56,891 nucleotides of DNA from NCBI RefSeq assembly GCF_016427505.1, contig NZ_JAELXS010000012.1:1-56891 (forward strand). The letters are read 5' to 3'. The notes below the pieces were generated by a model. That model searched no databases. It saw nothing but the letters and a program-made list of their open reading frames with translations, and was not told the origin of the DNA. This DNA is from Sphingomonas mollis. Lineage in GTDB: Bacteria > Pseudomonadota > Alphaproteobacteria > Sphingomonadales > Sphingomonadaceae. Positions within the stretch are counted from its first letter, which is position 1; every line of letters begins with the position of its first letter. The translations under genes were made by a program, and so were the position numbers. Shown here piece after piece: positions 17,528-26,700 of this stretch.

Positions 17528-18717
17528 TGCGTCTGCTCCCCCTTACGGCCCTGCTGCTCGTCGCTGCCAGTCCCGCGCCCCGCTGGGTGCCGGGGTGGAG
17601 CGCGCCACCGATCGGGTATGAACCCGCGATCCGCGACGGCCTCGGTCGCCCGTTCCGCGACGAGACGGTGCGGCAGGAAGTGCGGATCGGTACCGCCGGC
17701 CGTCAGGTGCGCCTGCGCCTGACCAACGAACTGTCCGACGATCCGCTGCGGATCGGCGCGGTATCGGTGATGCGGCTGGATGCGGCGGGTGCGCCGGTGC
17801 CGGGCAGCCTGACGCCGCTGCGCTTCGCCGGGGCGGCGGCGACGATCCTGCCGCCGCGGGCTGCGATGCTGACCGACCCGCTCGACTACCGCGTCGCCGC
17901 CGGCGAGCGCCTGGCCGTGTCGATCCATTATCCGGGCGAGGCGGCACCACCCGCCCATGCGCAGATGGTCGGGATCGCGGGCGGCAACGCCACCGGACAG
18001 GCAGCATGGTCCGCCCCGCGCCGTGCGCGCGCGGCGGGCGTCGTCAGCGCGGTGGACGTGTCGGGCACCGCCGCGACACGGGTGCTGGTGACGTTCGGCG
18101 ATTCGATCACGGAGGGGGCGGGGTCGTCGCCGGGCAAGGCGATGAACTGGCCCGACCAGCTCGGTCGGATGCTGGCGGCGTCGCCGAATGGGCGCTGCTG
18201 GGCAATCGCCAATGCCGGGATCAGCGGGAACCGACTGTTGAGCAGCGGCCGTGGTCCGGCGGCACTGGCGCGGTTCGATCGCGACGTGCTGGCGGTGCCG
18301 GGCGCGACGCATGTCGTGCTGCTGGAGGGGATCAACGATATTGGCAAGGTCGCCGATCCCGCCACCCAGCGCCAGCCGGCCGCCGCCGAGCTGATCGCGG
18401 CCTGGGACCAGCTGCTCGTCCGCGCGCACGATCGTCGCCTGAAAGTGATCGGGGCGACGCTGCTGCCCTATGAGGGCGCGGCCTATGCCGATGCGGCGGG
18501 GGAGCAGCGCCGCCAGACCGTCAACCGCTGGATCAGGACGAACGCGGCGCGGTTCGATGCGGTGATCGACTTCGACACCGCGATGCAGGAACCCGGCCGG
18601 CCGACGGTGATGCGCCTGTCCGACCAGATCGGCGATCACCTGCACCCCAACGACGCGGGCTACACCCGGATGGCGCGGGCGGCGCTGCCCGTGGTGCTGG
18701 GGCAGGGGTGCCGATAG
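17527..18717 (+). CDS. Exported SGNH/GDSL-family esterase
   Basis: This 396-residue protein has a short Sec signal, an N-terminal beta-sandwich and a SGNH hydrolase domain. Catalytic blocks are visible: 'GDSITEG' (Ser nucleophile), 'NAGISGN' (Gly), 'EGINDIG' (Asn) and 'DHLHPND' (Asp-His). Proteins with this layout are often acetyl-esterases acting on plant glycans, and RG-II fucose and aceric acid can be acetylated, so removal of O-acetyl groups beside the fucosidase is plausible. It is the last gene of the operon. The ATG shares one base with the previous stop; GTG 17524 is an alternative. Confidence 0.85.
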   Translation: MRLLPLTALLLVAASPAPRWVPGWSAPPIGYEPAIRDGLGRPFRDETVRQEVRIGTAGRQVRLRLTNELSDDPLRIGAVSVMRLDAAGAPVPGSLTPLRFAGAAATILPPRAAMLTDPLDYRVAAGERLAVSIHYPGEAAPPAHAQMVGIAGGNATGQAAWSAPRRARAAGVVSAVDVSGTAATRVLVTFGDSITEGAGSSPGKAMNWPDQLGRMLAASPNGRCWAIANAGISGNRLLSSGRGPAALARFDRDVLAVPGATHVVLLEGINDIGKVADPATQRQPAAAELIAAWDQLLVRAHDRRLKVIGATLLPYEGAAYADAAGEQRRQTVNRWIRTNAARFDAVIDFDTAMQEPGRPTVMRLSDQIGDHLHPNDAGYTRMARAALPVVLGQGCR

Positions 18718-18739
18718 GCTCCACCGCGCCGCTACGGCA

Positions 18740-19801
18740 TCACCACGGTGTCGACCGGGCCACCGCCAGTCCACGCACGTCGTTCGGCCATTTGCCGCTG
18801 ACCGCGCAGTAGAAATGGTACAGCGCGCCATCGTGCCAGATCACCGACGGCTTGTGCGCGAACTTTTCGTCGATCGTGCCGGGCGCGCCGACATCGACCA
18901 GTATCTCGGGCACCTTGGTGAACGCGGTCGGCGTCCGCCCGATCGCGAGCAGGTCGCGCGCGAACCCGTCCTGCCCCAGCCCGAAATAGAACATCCCCCA
19001 CCGGCCGCGATGCGACACGACGACGGGGTCGCTGGCGAAGCGGAAATCGGGCGATCCCGCCGGGCCGTTGCGCAGCAGCGGACTGGCGGGGTGGCGGGTC
19101 CATGTTTTCAGGTCGGTGGAGGTGGCGAGGCCAGTCTGCTCCTTCCACGGCGTGCCGGCGGTCTTGGCATTGTAATAGAGGTGATAGACCCCGCCGATCC
19201 GCACCAGATAAGGCTTGTAGAGGCCGCCGCGCTCCCATTCCGCGCCGTCCTCCGCACGCAGGATCACCGGGCCGCGCTGCCAGTGCATCAAGTCGTCGCT
19301 CCACGCGAGGCCGATCACCGCCGGGCCTTCCTCGTACCCCGCGCTGGGATAGGCGTGCCAGGCGGCAACGTAGCGGCCATCCACCTTCACCAGCCGGCCG
19401 GGTGAGGTCAGCTCGTTCTCGCGCAGGATCGACGCACAGGCGATGTTATGACGGGTGACGGGATCGGCGGGGTCGCGCGCCAAGATCACTCCCTTGCGTC
19501 GCCAGTGCAGCAGGTCGTCCGACTCGCACAGCCCGGTCTGATAGCCATGCCCGTCGAACCCGACATAGGTCAGGTAGAATTTTCCGTTCGCGCGGAACAC
19601 GAACGGACAATCCACCGCCTTTTCGTCGAAACTGCCGGCCTGTCCCGAACCGGCGAGGATCAGGCGGGGATATTTGTACGGCGTTCGGAATGCGGCGACC
19701 GGATCGGCCGGTGCAGCCACCGCGCGGGTGCCGCCGGCCATCGCCGCCCCGCACAGCGCGGCATTGGTCGCGAGGAAATCGCGGCGGCTGATCTCGCCCA
19801 T
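18740..19801 (-). CDS. Tat-exported five-bladed propeller glycosidase (GH43 superfamily)
   Basis: This 353-residue protein opens with a twin-arginine signal ('SRRDFLATNAALCG'). Five-bladed beta-propeller repeats follow: 'DCPFVFRANGKFYLTYVGFD', 'SDDLLHWRRKG', 'WSDDLMHWQRGP', 'SDPVVVSHRGRWGMFYFG', 'HKPSVIWHDGALYHFYC'. This is the GH43/GH117/GH137-type clan; activity is probably on arabinofuranosyl or related pectic residues, but the exact family is not certain. The ATG at 19801 has GAGAGGA about eight bases upstream; longer frames exist but are unsupported. It converges with the 12-gene operon and diverges from the TonB receptor. Confidence 0.75.
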   Translation of the reverse strand: MGEISRRDFLATNAALCGAAMAGGTRAVAAPADPVAAFRTPYKYPRLILAGSGQAGSFDEKAVDCPFVFRANGKFYLTYVGFDGHGYQTGLCESDDLLHWRRKGVILARDPADPVTRHNIACASILRENELTSPGRLVKVDGRYVAAWHAYPSAGYEEGPAVIGLAWSDDLMHWQRGPVILRAEDGAEWERGGLYKPYLVRIGGVYHLYYNAKTAGTPWKEQTGLATSTDLKTWTRHPASPLLRNGPAGSPDFRFASDPVVVSHRGRWGMFYFGLGQDGFARDLLAIGRTPTAFTKVPEILVDVGAPGTIDEKFAHKPSVIWHDGALYHFYCAVSGKWPNDVRGLAVARSTPW

Positions 19802-19862
19802 CACTGAATCCTCTCCCACGATCCCGCCGCCCTGTTCGAGGTCGCTAAAAAAAACTGCTTTC

Positions 19863-19897
19863 ATGTTTGTATGCTCATGATATGTTTGCTGGCGAAC
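19863..19897. promoter_or_regulatory. Candidate control region between GH43-like gene and TonB receptor
   Basis: The 215-bp divergent gap holds two copies of ATGTTTG (19863-19869 and 19882-19888, 19 bp apart, about two helical turns), an octamer ATGATATG (19877-19884) that recurs at 31266-31273, and an imperfect inverted repeat GTTTG-CTGG-CGAAC (19884-19897) resembling 3558-3571. These suggest shared regulator sites; no clear -35/-10 pair was assigned. Confidence 0.25.
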
Positions 19898-20016
19898 GAT
19901 ATCGCGGTGGCGTGACACGCACAAGCCGGAAGGCGACGATCAAGTCGCCTCGGCACCGTCGATCGAAGGGATGCCAACGTCGCCGGTCAGCGCGACGATC
20001 GGGAGGATGGGCTGAA

Positions 20017-22713
20017 ATGAAGAATTCGATGTTCCTGTGCACCACGGCGATGGTGTTCGTCGTTGCCGCCACGGTTCCGGCCGCCGCGCAGACGGTGCCG
20101 CCGGCCGCCCCCTCGGCCACCGTCGACCCCGCGTCGTCGGAGGCGCAGGCGGAGGATACCGACATCATCGTCACCGGCGTCCGCGCCAGTCTGGCATCGG
20201 CGCAGAACATCAAGCGCAACGCCGACTCGATCGTCGATTCGATCGTCGCGGAGGATATCGGCAAGCTGCCCGACAACAACGCAACCGAGGCGTTGCAGCG
20301 CGTGACGGGCGTGCAGGTGTCGCGTGACGTGGGCGAGGGCGGCAATATCGCCATCCGTGGCCTGCCGCAGGTGCAGACGAACATCAACGGCCGCCAGACC
20401 TTCACCGCCGGGGCCGGACGATCGTTCAACCTGCAGGATCTGCCCGCCGAACTGATCGCGCGCATCGACGTGTTCAAATCGCCCACCGCCGACCTGATCG
20501 AAGGCGGTCTGGGCGGCAGCGTCGACATCCGTACCCGCCGCCCGATGGATTTCGCGGGCTTCACTGCCAGCGCCACGCTGCGCAACAATTATGCCGACTC
20601 GGTGAAGAAATCGGCGCCGAGCGCCTCTCTGCTGCTGTCGAACCGCTGGGAAACAGGCATCGGCGAGATCGGTTTGCTGGGTGCGGTGTCCTATCAGGAG
20701 CGGAAGTATCGGCAGGACCTGAACAGCACCGGCGCGCCCCTGCCGCGCAACGATGCCATCGCCGGCCAGAGCGTGTTCGCGCCCAACGGCGCCAATCAGG
20801 TGCTGGTGGTCGGCAAGCGCGAACGGATCGGTGGCAACGTCGCGCTGCAATGGCGGCCGACCCCGGAACTCGAAATGCTGCTGGAAGGCCAATATCAGCG
20901 GTTCAAGACCACGCAGGACCAGTTCAATGCGAACGTGACCACGGCGGGCACCACCGTGATCGGCGGCAGCGCCGCATTGTTTTCCGGCACCAACAACGCG
21001 CAGCAGATCAGCTATGCCAACGTGCCCATCGTGGTGGGCGGCACCGCGCGCGACTTCAAGGACGAGAACAAGTCGATCGCGCTCAATACGCGGTGGAGCC
21101 GTGGCGCCTTCACGCTGGTCAGCGATGCGATCTATACCGAATCGACCAACGACCTGTTCTACACCGAACTGGATCTGACCACGCGCCTGCCGGTATTCTC
21201 GCAGAATCTGGGGAGCAACCCGCCCTCGACGACGGCACCTGGCTTCGATCTGGCCAACCTGGCGGGCTATACGGTCGCCGGCCTGACCCGGAACGAGAAT
21301 CATTTCATCGGCAACGAGAAGGCGTTCCGCGTCGACGGCACCTATGACGTCGGCTCGTTCATCAAATCGATCCAGACCGGGTTCCGGTACAGCCAGCGTG
21401 AGATCGAACAGCGCGATCCGCTGCGCTATGTCGGCCGGACGACCCGGACCAATCCGGCGCTGTATCCTGGCCTGTTCCAGGCGAACGGGTTCAACGATTT
21501 CTACGCGATCGAGGCGCCGTCGGGCAATTTCCTGCGCAATTACCCCTATGCCGCCACCGGCCCGCTGCGCAACCAGTTCGCCGATGTACTCAGCCAGCTG
21601 GGGCTGACGGGCGCGCTGGCCCCCACGCCGACCGCGATCAATGCCCGGCTGGCGGCGTTCAGCGCCGACGAGGAAAATTACGCCGCCTATGCGCTGGCGC
21701 GGTTCGATGTCGATGTCGGCATCCCGATCGACGGCAATGTCGGCGTGCGCTGGGTGAAGACGGTGCTGTCGATCAGTGGCAACCAGTTGCAGACGACGCG
21801 CAACGCGCAGGGCGTCCTGACCCCCGTCGTCCCCAACATCGTCGAGCCGGTGACGGTGGACAGCAGCTACGACAATTGGCTGCCGAGCGGCAATATCCGC
21901 GCCCGCCTGACCGACAAGCTGCAGTTCCGCCTTGCCGGATCGCGCACCCTGACCCGGCCGGACTTCAACCAGCTGTCGCCCGCGCTCACCGTCGTGCCCG
22001 GACAGCTGGCCGCCAGTCAGGGCAACCCCCAGCTCAGCCCGATCCTGTCGACCAATGCCGATGCGTCGCTGGAATGGTATTTCGGGCGGTCCAGCTCGAT
22101 CTATGCCGCCGGTTTCTACAAGCGGGTGAAGGGCTTCATCTTCACGCGGTCGACGCCCAACGTCACGATCGGCGGCCTGCCCGGCTACACGCTGTCGCAG
22201 CCTGAGAATGCCGGCACCGGCACGGTGAAGGGCGCGGAGATCGGCTATCAGCAGTTCTTCGACTTCCTGCCCGGCGCCCTGTCGGGGCTGGGCGTGCAGG
22301 CGAACTATACCTATGCCGACAGTTCGGCCCCGACTTCGCTGGTCGGCTTCACCGCATCGCTGCCGCAACTGTCGAAGCACAGCTACAATTTGACCGGTAT
22401 CTATGAGAAGAGCGGGATCTCGGCGCGGGTCGCCTACAACTACCGTTCCGATTTCCTGTCGAGCATTCTTGCGGGGGCGTTCACGCCGCCGGGCGGCAGC
22501 ACCGTGTCCTACGTCTTCCCGGTGAAGACGGCGGGCTATGGCTGGCTCGATGCGTCGCTGAACTATGACGTGAACGAGCGGCTGACGCTGAGCGTCGACG
22601 CGCAGAACCTGCTCAGGACCCAGATCCGCCAGTTCTACGAAACGCCGACCCGGCCGGGCCAGTACACCGTCGATGATACGCAGTACATGGTCGGCGTCCG
22701 CATCAAGCTGTGA
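20017..22713 (+). CDS. TonB-dependent outer-membrane receptor, glycan uptake type
   Basis: This 898-residue protein has a Sec signal, a 'DIIVTGVRASL' N-terminal segment, a plug domain ('DSIVAEDIGKLPDNNATEALQRVTGVQV' region at about residues 72-100, 'IAIRGLPQVQTNINGR') and a 22-strand barrel ending in the conserved 'VGVRIKL'. It belongs to the large sphingomonad/Caulobacter class that imports oligosaccharides. Start: ATG at 20017 with GGAGG at 20002-20006. It sits between the propeller glycosidase and the IclR regulator, so it probably takes up pectic oligosaccharides. Confidence 0.93.
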   Translation: MKNSMFLCTTAMVFVVAATVPAAAQTVPPAAPSATVDPASSEAQAEDTDIIVTGVRASLASAQNIKRNADSIVDSIVAEDIGKLPDNNATEALQRVTGVQVSRDVGEGGNIAIRGLPQVQTNINGRQTFTAGAGRSFNLQDLPAELIARIDVFKSPTADLIEGGLGGSVDIRTRRPMDFAGFTASATLRNNYADSVKKSAPSASLLLSNRWETGIGEIGLLGAVSYQERKYRQDLNSTGAPLPRNDAIAGQSVFAPNGANQVLVVGKRERIGGNVALQWRPTPELEMLLEGQYQRFKTTQDQFNANVTTAGTTVIGGSAALFSGTNNAQQISYANVPIVVGGTARDFKDENKSIALNTRWSRGAFTLVSDAIYTESTNDLFYTELDLTTRLPVFSQNLGSNPPSTTAPGFDLANLAGYTVAGLTRNENHFIGNEKAFRVDGTYDVGSFIKSIQTGFRYSQREIEQRDPLRYVGRTTRTNPALYPGLFQANGFNDFYAIEAPSGNFLRNYPYAATGPLRNQFADVLSQLGLTGALAPTPTAINARLAAFSADEENYAAYALARFDVDVGIPIDGNVGVRWVKTVLSISGNQLQTTRNAQGVLTPVVPNIVEPVTVDSSYDNWLPSGNIRARLTDKLQFRLAGSRTLTRPDFNQLSPALTVVPGQLAASQGNPQLSPILSTNADASLEWYFGRSSSIYAAGFYKRVKGFIFTRSTPNVTIGGLPGYTLSQPENAGTGTVKGAEIGYQQFFDFLPGALSGLGVQANYTYADSSAPTSLVGFTASLPQLSKHSYNLTGIYEKSGISARVAYNYRSDFLSSILAGAFTPPGGSTVSYVFPVKTAGYGWLDASLNYDVNERLTLSVDAQNLLRTQIRQFYETPTRPGQYTVDDTQYMVGVRIKL

Positions 22714-22851
22714 TCCGGCCCGCCCATGTCCCGTTCCCCGCGACGCCAACGATGGCGTGGCGGGGCGACGGGCCGCCGCCAGCGGATGCTTGGGGTTGCG
22801 CTCCGGTCGCGATATGGATCCTCCATCGATGCGCCGATGGGGAACCAGCTC

Positions 22852-23655
22852 ATGACCGACCAGCCGCTGTCCTCCGACGAGCGTCGGCAAAAATATGCGG
22901 TGCCGGCGCTGGAGAAGGGCCTCGATATCATCGAGCGGCTGGCGGACGAGGCGGTGCCGGTGACACAGTCGCAACTGGCGCGCGCGCTGGGGCGGCAGCC
23001 GGGCGAACTGTTCCGGATGCTCGCCTGTCTGGAAGGGCGCGACTATGTCCGCCGCGATCCGGCGACGGGCGGCTATATGCTGACGCTGAAGCTGTTCGAA
23101 CTGTCGCGCATCCATTCGCCCTACGAGGCGCTGTTGACCGCGGCGCGCCCGTACATGCGGCAACTGGCCGATACGGTGCGGGAAAGCTGCCACCTGAGCG
23201 TATTGAACCGCAACCACGTACTGGTCCTGGCTCAGGAGGAAAGCCCCAAGCCGTTCCGCTTGTCGGTCGAGGTGGGGTCGGTGCATTCGGCGCTGCGCAC
23301 CAATTCCGGCCGCTTGTTGCTGGCGTCGCTGCCGGTGGCGGAGCGGGCGGCGCTGCTGGCCGACGAACCCGAATGGGCGAAGCTGGCGGTCAAGGAACGC
23401 CGGGCGCTGGATGGGCGGTTGCAGCAGATCGCGGAGACGGGCGTGGCGATCTCGATCGGGGAACGGTTTACGGGCGGTGCCGATATCGGCGTGTTGGTGG
23501 GCGGTGCGGGCCATTCGGTCGCGGCGGCGCTGACGATCGCGGTGCTGGTCGATGCCGGCAAGGATGCGGACGTCGCCCATCTGGTCGAACCGCTGCGCGA
23601 GATGGCGCAGGCGATCAACCGCACCATCGGGCTGGAGCCGACCGCGCCGCGCTGA
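22852..23655 (+). CDS. IclR-family transcriptional regulator
   Basis: This 267-residue protein has the N-terminal IclR winged helix ('KYAVPALEKGLDIIERLA', 'TQSQLARALGRQPGELFRML', 'YVRRDPATGGYMLTLKLFEL' within residues 17-85) and the C-terminal effector domain ('ARPYMRQLADTVRESCHLSVL', 'SVEVGSVHSALRTNSGRLLL'). Many IclR proteins sense sugar acids or aromatic acids. ATG 22852 has GGGGA about eight bases upstream; ATG 22837 is an alternative. It lies between the TonB receptor and GH106 and probably controls one or both. Confidence 0.9.
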   Translation: MTDQPLSSDERRQKYAVPALEKGLDIIERLADEAVPVTQSQLARALGRQPGELFRMLACLEGRDYVRRDPATGGYMLTLKLFELSRIHSPYEALLTAARPYMRQLADTVRESCHLSVLNRNHVLVLAQEESPKPFRLSVEVGSVHSALRTNSGRLLLASLPVAERAALLADEPEWAKLAVKERRALDGRLQQIAETGVAISIGERFTGGADIGVLVGGAGHSVAAALTIAVLVDAGKDADVAHLVEPLREMAQAINRTIGLEPTAPR

Positions 23656-23691
23656 CCCCCGCCGGCGCCACTGTACCGGCCGATCATTACC

Positions 23692-23718
23692 GGAGCGGCG
23701 CGCGCATGCGCCCGCTCC
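23692..23718 (+). terminator. Possible hairpin terminator after the IclR gene
   Basis: GGAGCGG at 23692-23698 pairs with CCGCTCC at 23712-23718, and the loop contains the self-complementary GCGCATGCGC. There is no T-tract, so it may only slow transcription or act as a processing site. Confidence 0.35.
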
Positions 23719-23776
23719 CTGTCGCCTGCCGCCTGCCGTGGGCGGGCGGTGCGGCTATCATCGGTGGAGAGACGAT

Positions 23777-26700
23777 GTGAGAAAGTTCACGCTGTGGACG
23801 GCCGGCTGCGCCATGGGCGTGCTGGCCGTCGCCGGTGTTGCGGCGCAGGACCGGACGGCCACGCCACCCGCTGCCGACGAAGGTCCCGATCCCGCTACCT
23901 TCCGCGATCCCCCCGTCGAAGTGCGGCCGCAGGCGTTGTATTTCTGGATGAACGGCAACGTCACCGCCGCCGGGATCGATGCCGATCTTCAGGCGATCCG
24001 CGATGTCGGTCTGGGCGGCGTCATGATGTTCGACGGCAGCAGCGACGTGCCCAAGGGACCGGTCGACTATCTGGGCAAAGAATGGCTCGGCCTGATGACG
24101 CACATGATGGACCGGGCCGGGGCGCTGGGGCTGAAGGCGGGGCTGCACAACGCGCCGGGCTGGTCGTCGTCGGGCGGCCCGTGGATCGCGCCGGCGCAGG
24201 CGATGCAGCAGATCGTCTGGACCGAGACGACGGTGGCGGGCGGCGCGCCAGTGGCGGTGACGTTGCCGCAGCCCTATACCAAGAACGGGTACTACCGCGA
24301 CGCCGCCGTACTCGCGTTCCCCGCGTCGCTCGGTGACGACAGCGCTTATCGCGGCCTGATCGCATCGATGCGGACCGACCGGCCCGTCGCGGTCGCCGGG
24401 ATGGTCGACCGCGATCTCCACACCGGCGTCACGATCGCGCCGACGATGCCACTGGTCGTGACGATGACGCGCCCGTTCGTGGCGCAGGCGGTGACGCTGT
24501 ACGCCGGCCCCGAGGCGCCCGCCTTCTCCGCGACGGTCGAGGCATCCGACGACGGCGTCCGCTGGCGCGTGATCGGCAAGGTGACGGTGGGGGGCGAACG
24601 GGGGATCGAGACGCCCGGATCGTTCAACTTCCCCGCGACCACCGCGACGCATTTCCGCATCACCCCCAATACCCGCACCACGCTGACCGAGGCGCTGTTC
24701 CACGTAACGCCGCGGATCGATCACTGGACGTTGAAGGGTGAGTTCGACACCACCCGCGGCGCGATCGACCGGCCCGCGACCGGGCCGCTTCAACAATATG
24801 CGATCGATCCGACGCGGATCGTCAATATCACGGCCAGGGTCGATGCCACCGGCCGGGTGAACTGGACCCCGCCCGCCGGACGATGGACGATCCTGCGCTT
24901 CGGCCACACGCCGACCGGCAAGCTGAACGTCGCCGCATCGGATTCGGGGCGCGGGCTGGAGGTCGACAAGTTCAGCCGCACCGCGGTCGACCATCAGTTC
25001 GACAGCACGGTCGGCCGACTGGTTGCCGCCGCCGGCGCGCAGGCCGGCAAGGCGTTCGACATGCTGGAGATCGACAGTTTCGAAGCCGGCCTGCAGAACT
25101 GGACCGCGACGTTGCCTGCCGATTTTGCACGGCGCAACGGCTACGACCCGGTCCGCTACCTGCCCGCGCTGACCGGCCGGATCGTCGGCGATGCCGATAC
25201 CTCCAACCGCTTCCTGTTCGATTTCCGCCGCACGCTCGCCGATCTGATGGCCGACAATTATTATGGCCGGATGCAGGAACGCGCGCGCGCTGCCGGGTTG
25301 CGTCTGCACGTCGAGGGCTATGGCCCAGGCGCGTTCGACAATGTGCAGGTCAGCGGTCGTGCCGATGTGCCCATGACCGAATTCTGGTCGCGCACGCCGT
25401 GGACCGACAACCGCACGGTAAAGATGGTCGCGTCCGCCGCGCATGTCTACGGCAAGAACGTCGTCGCCGCCGAGGCGTTCACCGGCGAGGCGGAGACCAG
25501 CCGCTGGCAGGATTATCCCTATGCGATGAAGGCGCTGGGCGACCAGATGTTCGCGCAGGGGTTCAACCAGGGCTTCTTCCATCGCTACGCGCATCAGCCC
25601 AATCCGCTGGCGTTGCCCGGTATGGCGATGGGTCCGTGGGGCATCAATCTGGAACGCTCCAACACCTGGTTCGCGCAGGCGCGGCCATGGATGGATTACC
25701 TCGCGCGCAGCCAGTATCTGCTGCGTCAGGGCCATTACGTCGCCGACATCCTGTATTTCGTCGGCGAGCAGAGTCCCAATCAGGCGGAATATGTCCGCCC
25801 CGACGTGTCGCCCGACACCAATCCGCTGATCGGTCATGCATTCACCCCGGTGGTGCCCGCGGGCTATCACTATGATCTGGTGAATGCAGAGGTGCTGCTG
25901 ACCCGCGCCACGGTGAAGGACGGGCGTATCATGCTGCCGAACGGTGCTGGCTACCGCGTGCTGGTGCTGTCCGACAGGCTGGAGGGGATGACGCCGCAAC
26001 TGGCCACGCGCCTGCATCAGCTGGTCCGCGCCGGTGCCACCATCATCGGGGCGGCACCGGTCCATCCGATGACGCTCGCCGGCAAGGCGGAAGGGGACAC
26101 GGCGTTCAGGGCGGCGGTAACGGCGCTGTGGCCCGCCGATGACCGAGCGGATCGCACCGTCGGCCGCGGTCGCGTCTTCGCCAGGGGCGACATCGCGGCG
26201 GCGCTGTCGCAGATGAAGGTGGCCCCCGATGCGCAATGTCGCACCGGATCGGCGGATGGTCAGGTCGCGTGGCTGCACCGCCGGATCGGTGTTCGCGACC
26301 TGTATTTCGTCGCCAACCGCCAGCGTCGCCCCGAAACCGTGACCTGCACGTTCCGCGTCGGCGATGCCGCGCCTGCGCTGTGGGATGCGGAAACCGGCAC
26401 GATCCGCGATCCCGCGCTGTTCCGCTCCACCGCGCGTGACACAGTGACGACGTTTGATCTGGGGCCGGCAGGGTCGACCTTCGTGATGCTCGATCCCGCG
26501 GCACAGACGAAGGACGGCGTGGAGTGGGTGGCACGCGACGGCGTCCGCATCACCGAAGCCGCCCCCGCCGCCCCCGCCAGAGTGGCGGCGCCATCGGACA
26601 GTTTCACGATCATGGGCTGGGCCAAGCCCGATATCGACCTTCGCCTGATGCCGGACGAAACGGTGGCGGGACGCATCAACGAGACGGGCAAGAACTATCT

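Noticed and set aside
19987..23580. 1197-residue open frame antisense to the TonB receptor and IclR genes
   Set aside because: It is the mirror of strong high-GC codon bias on the plus strand, is Arg/His/Gln-rich, and has no domain or ribosome site.
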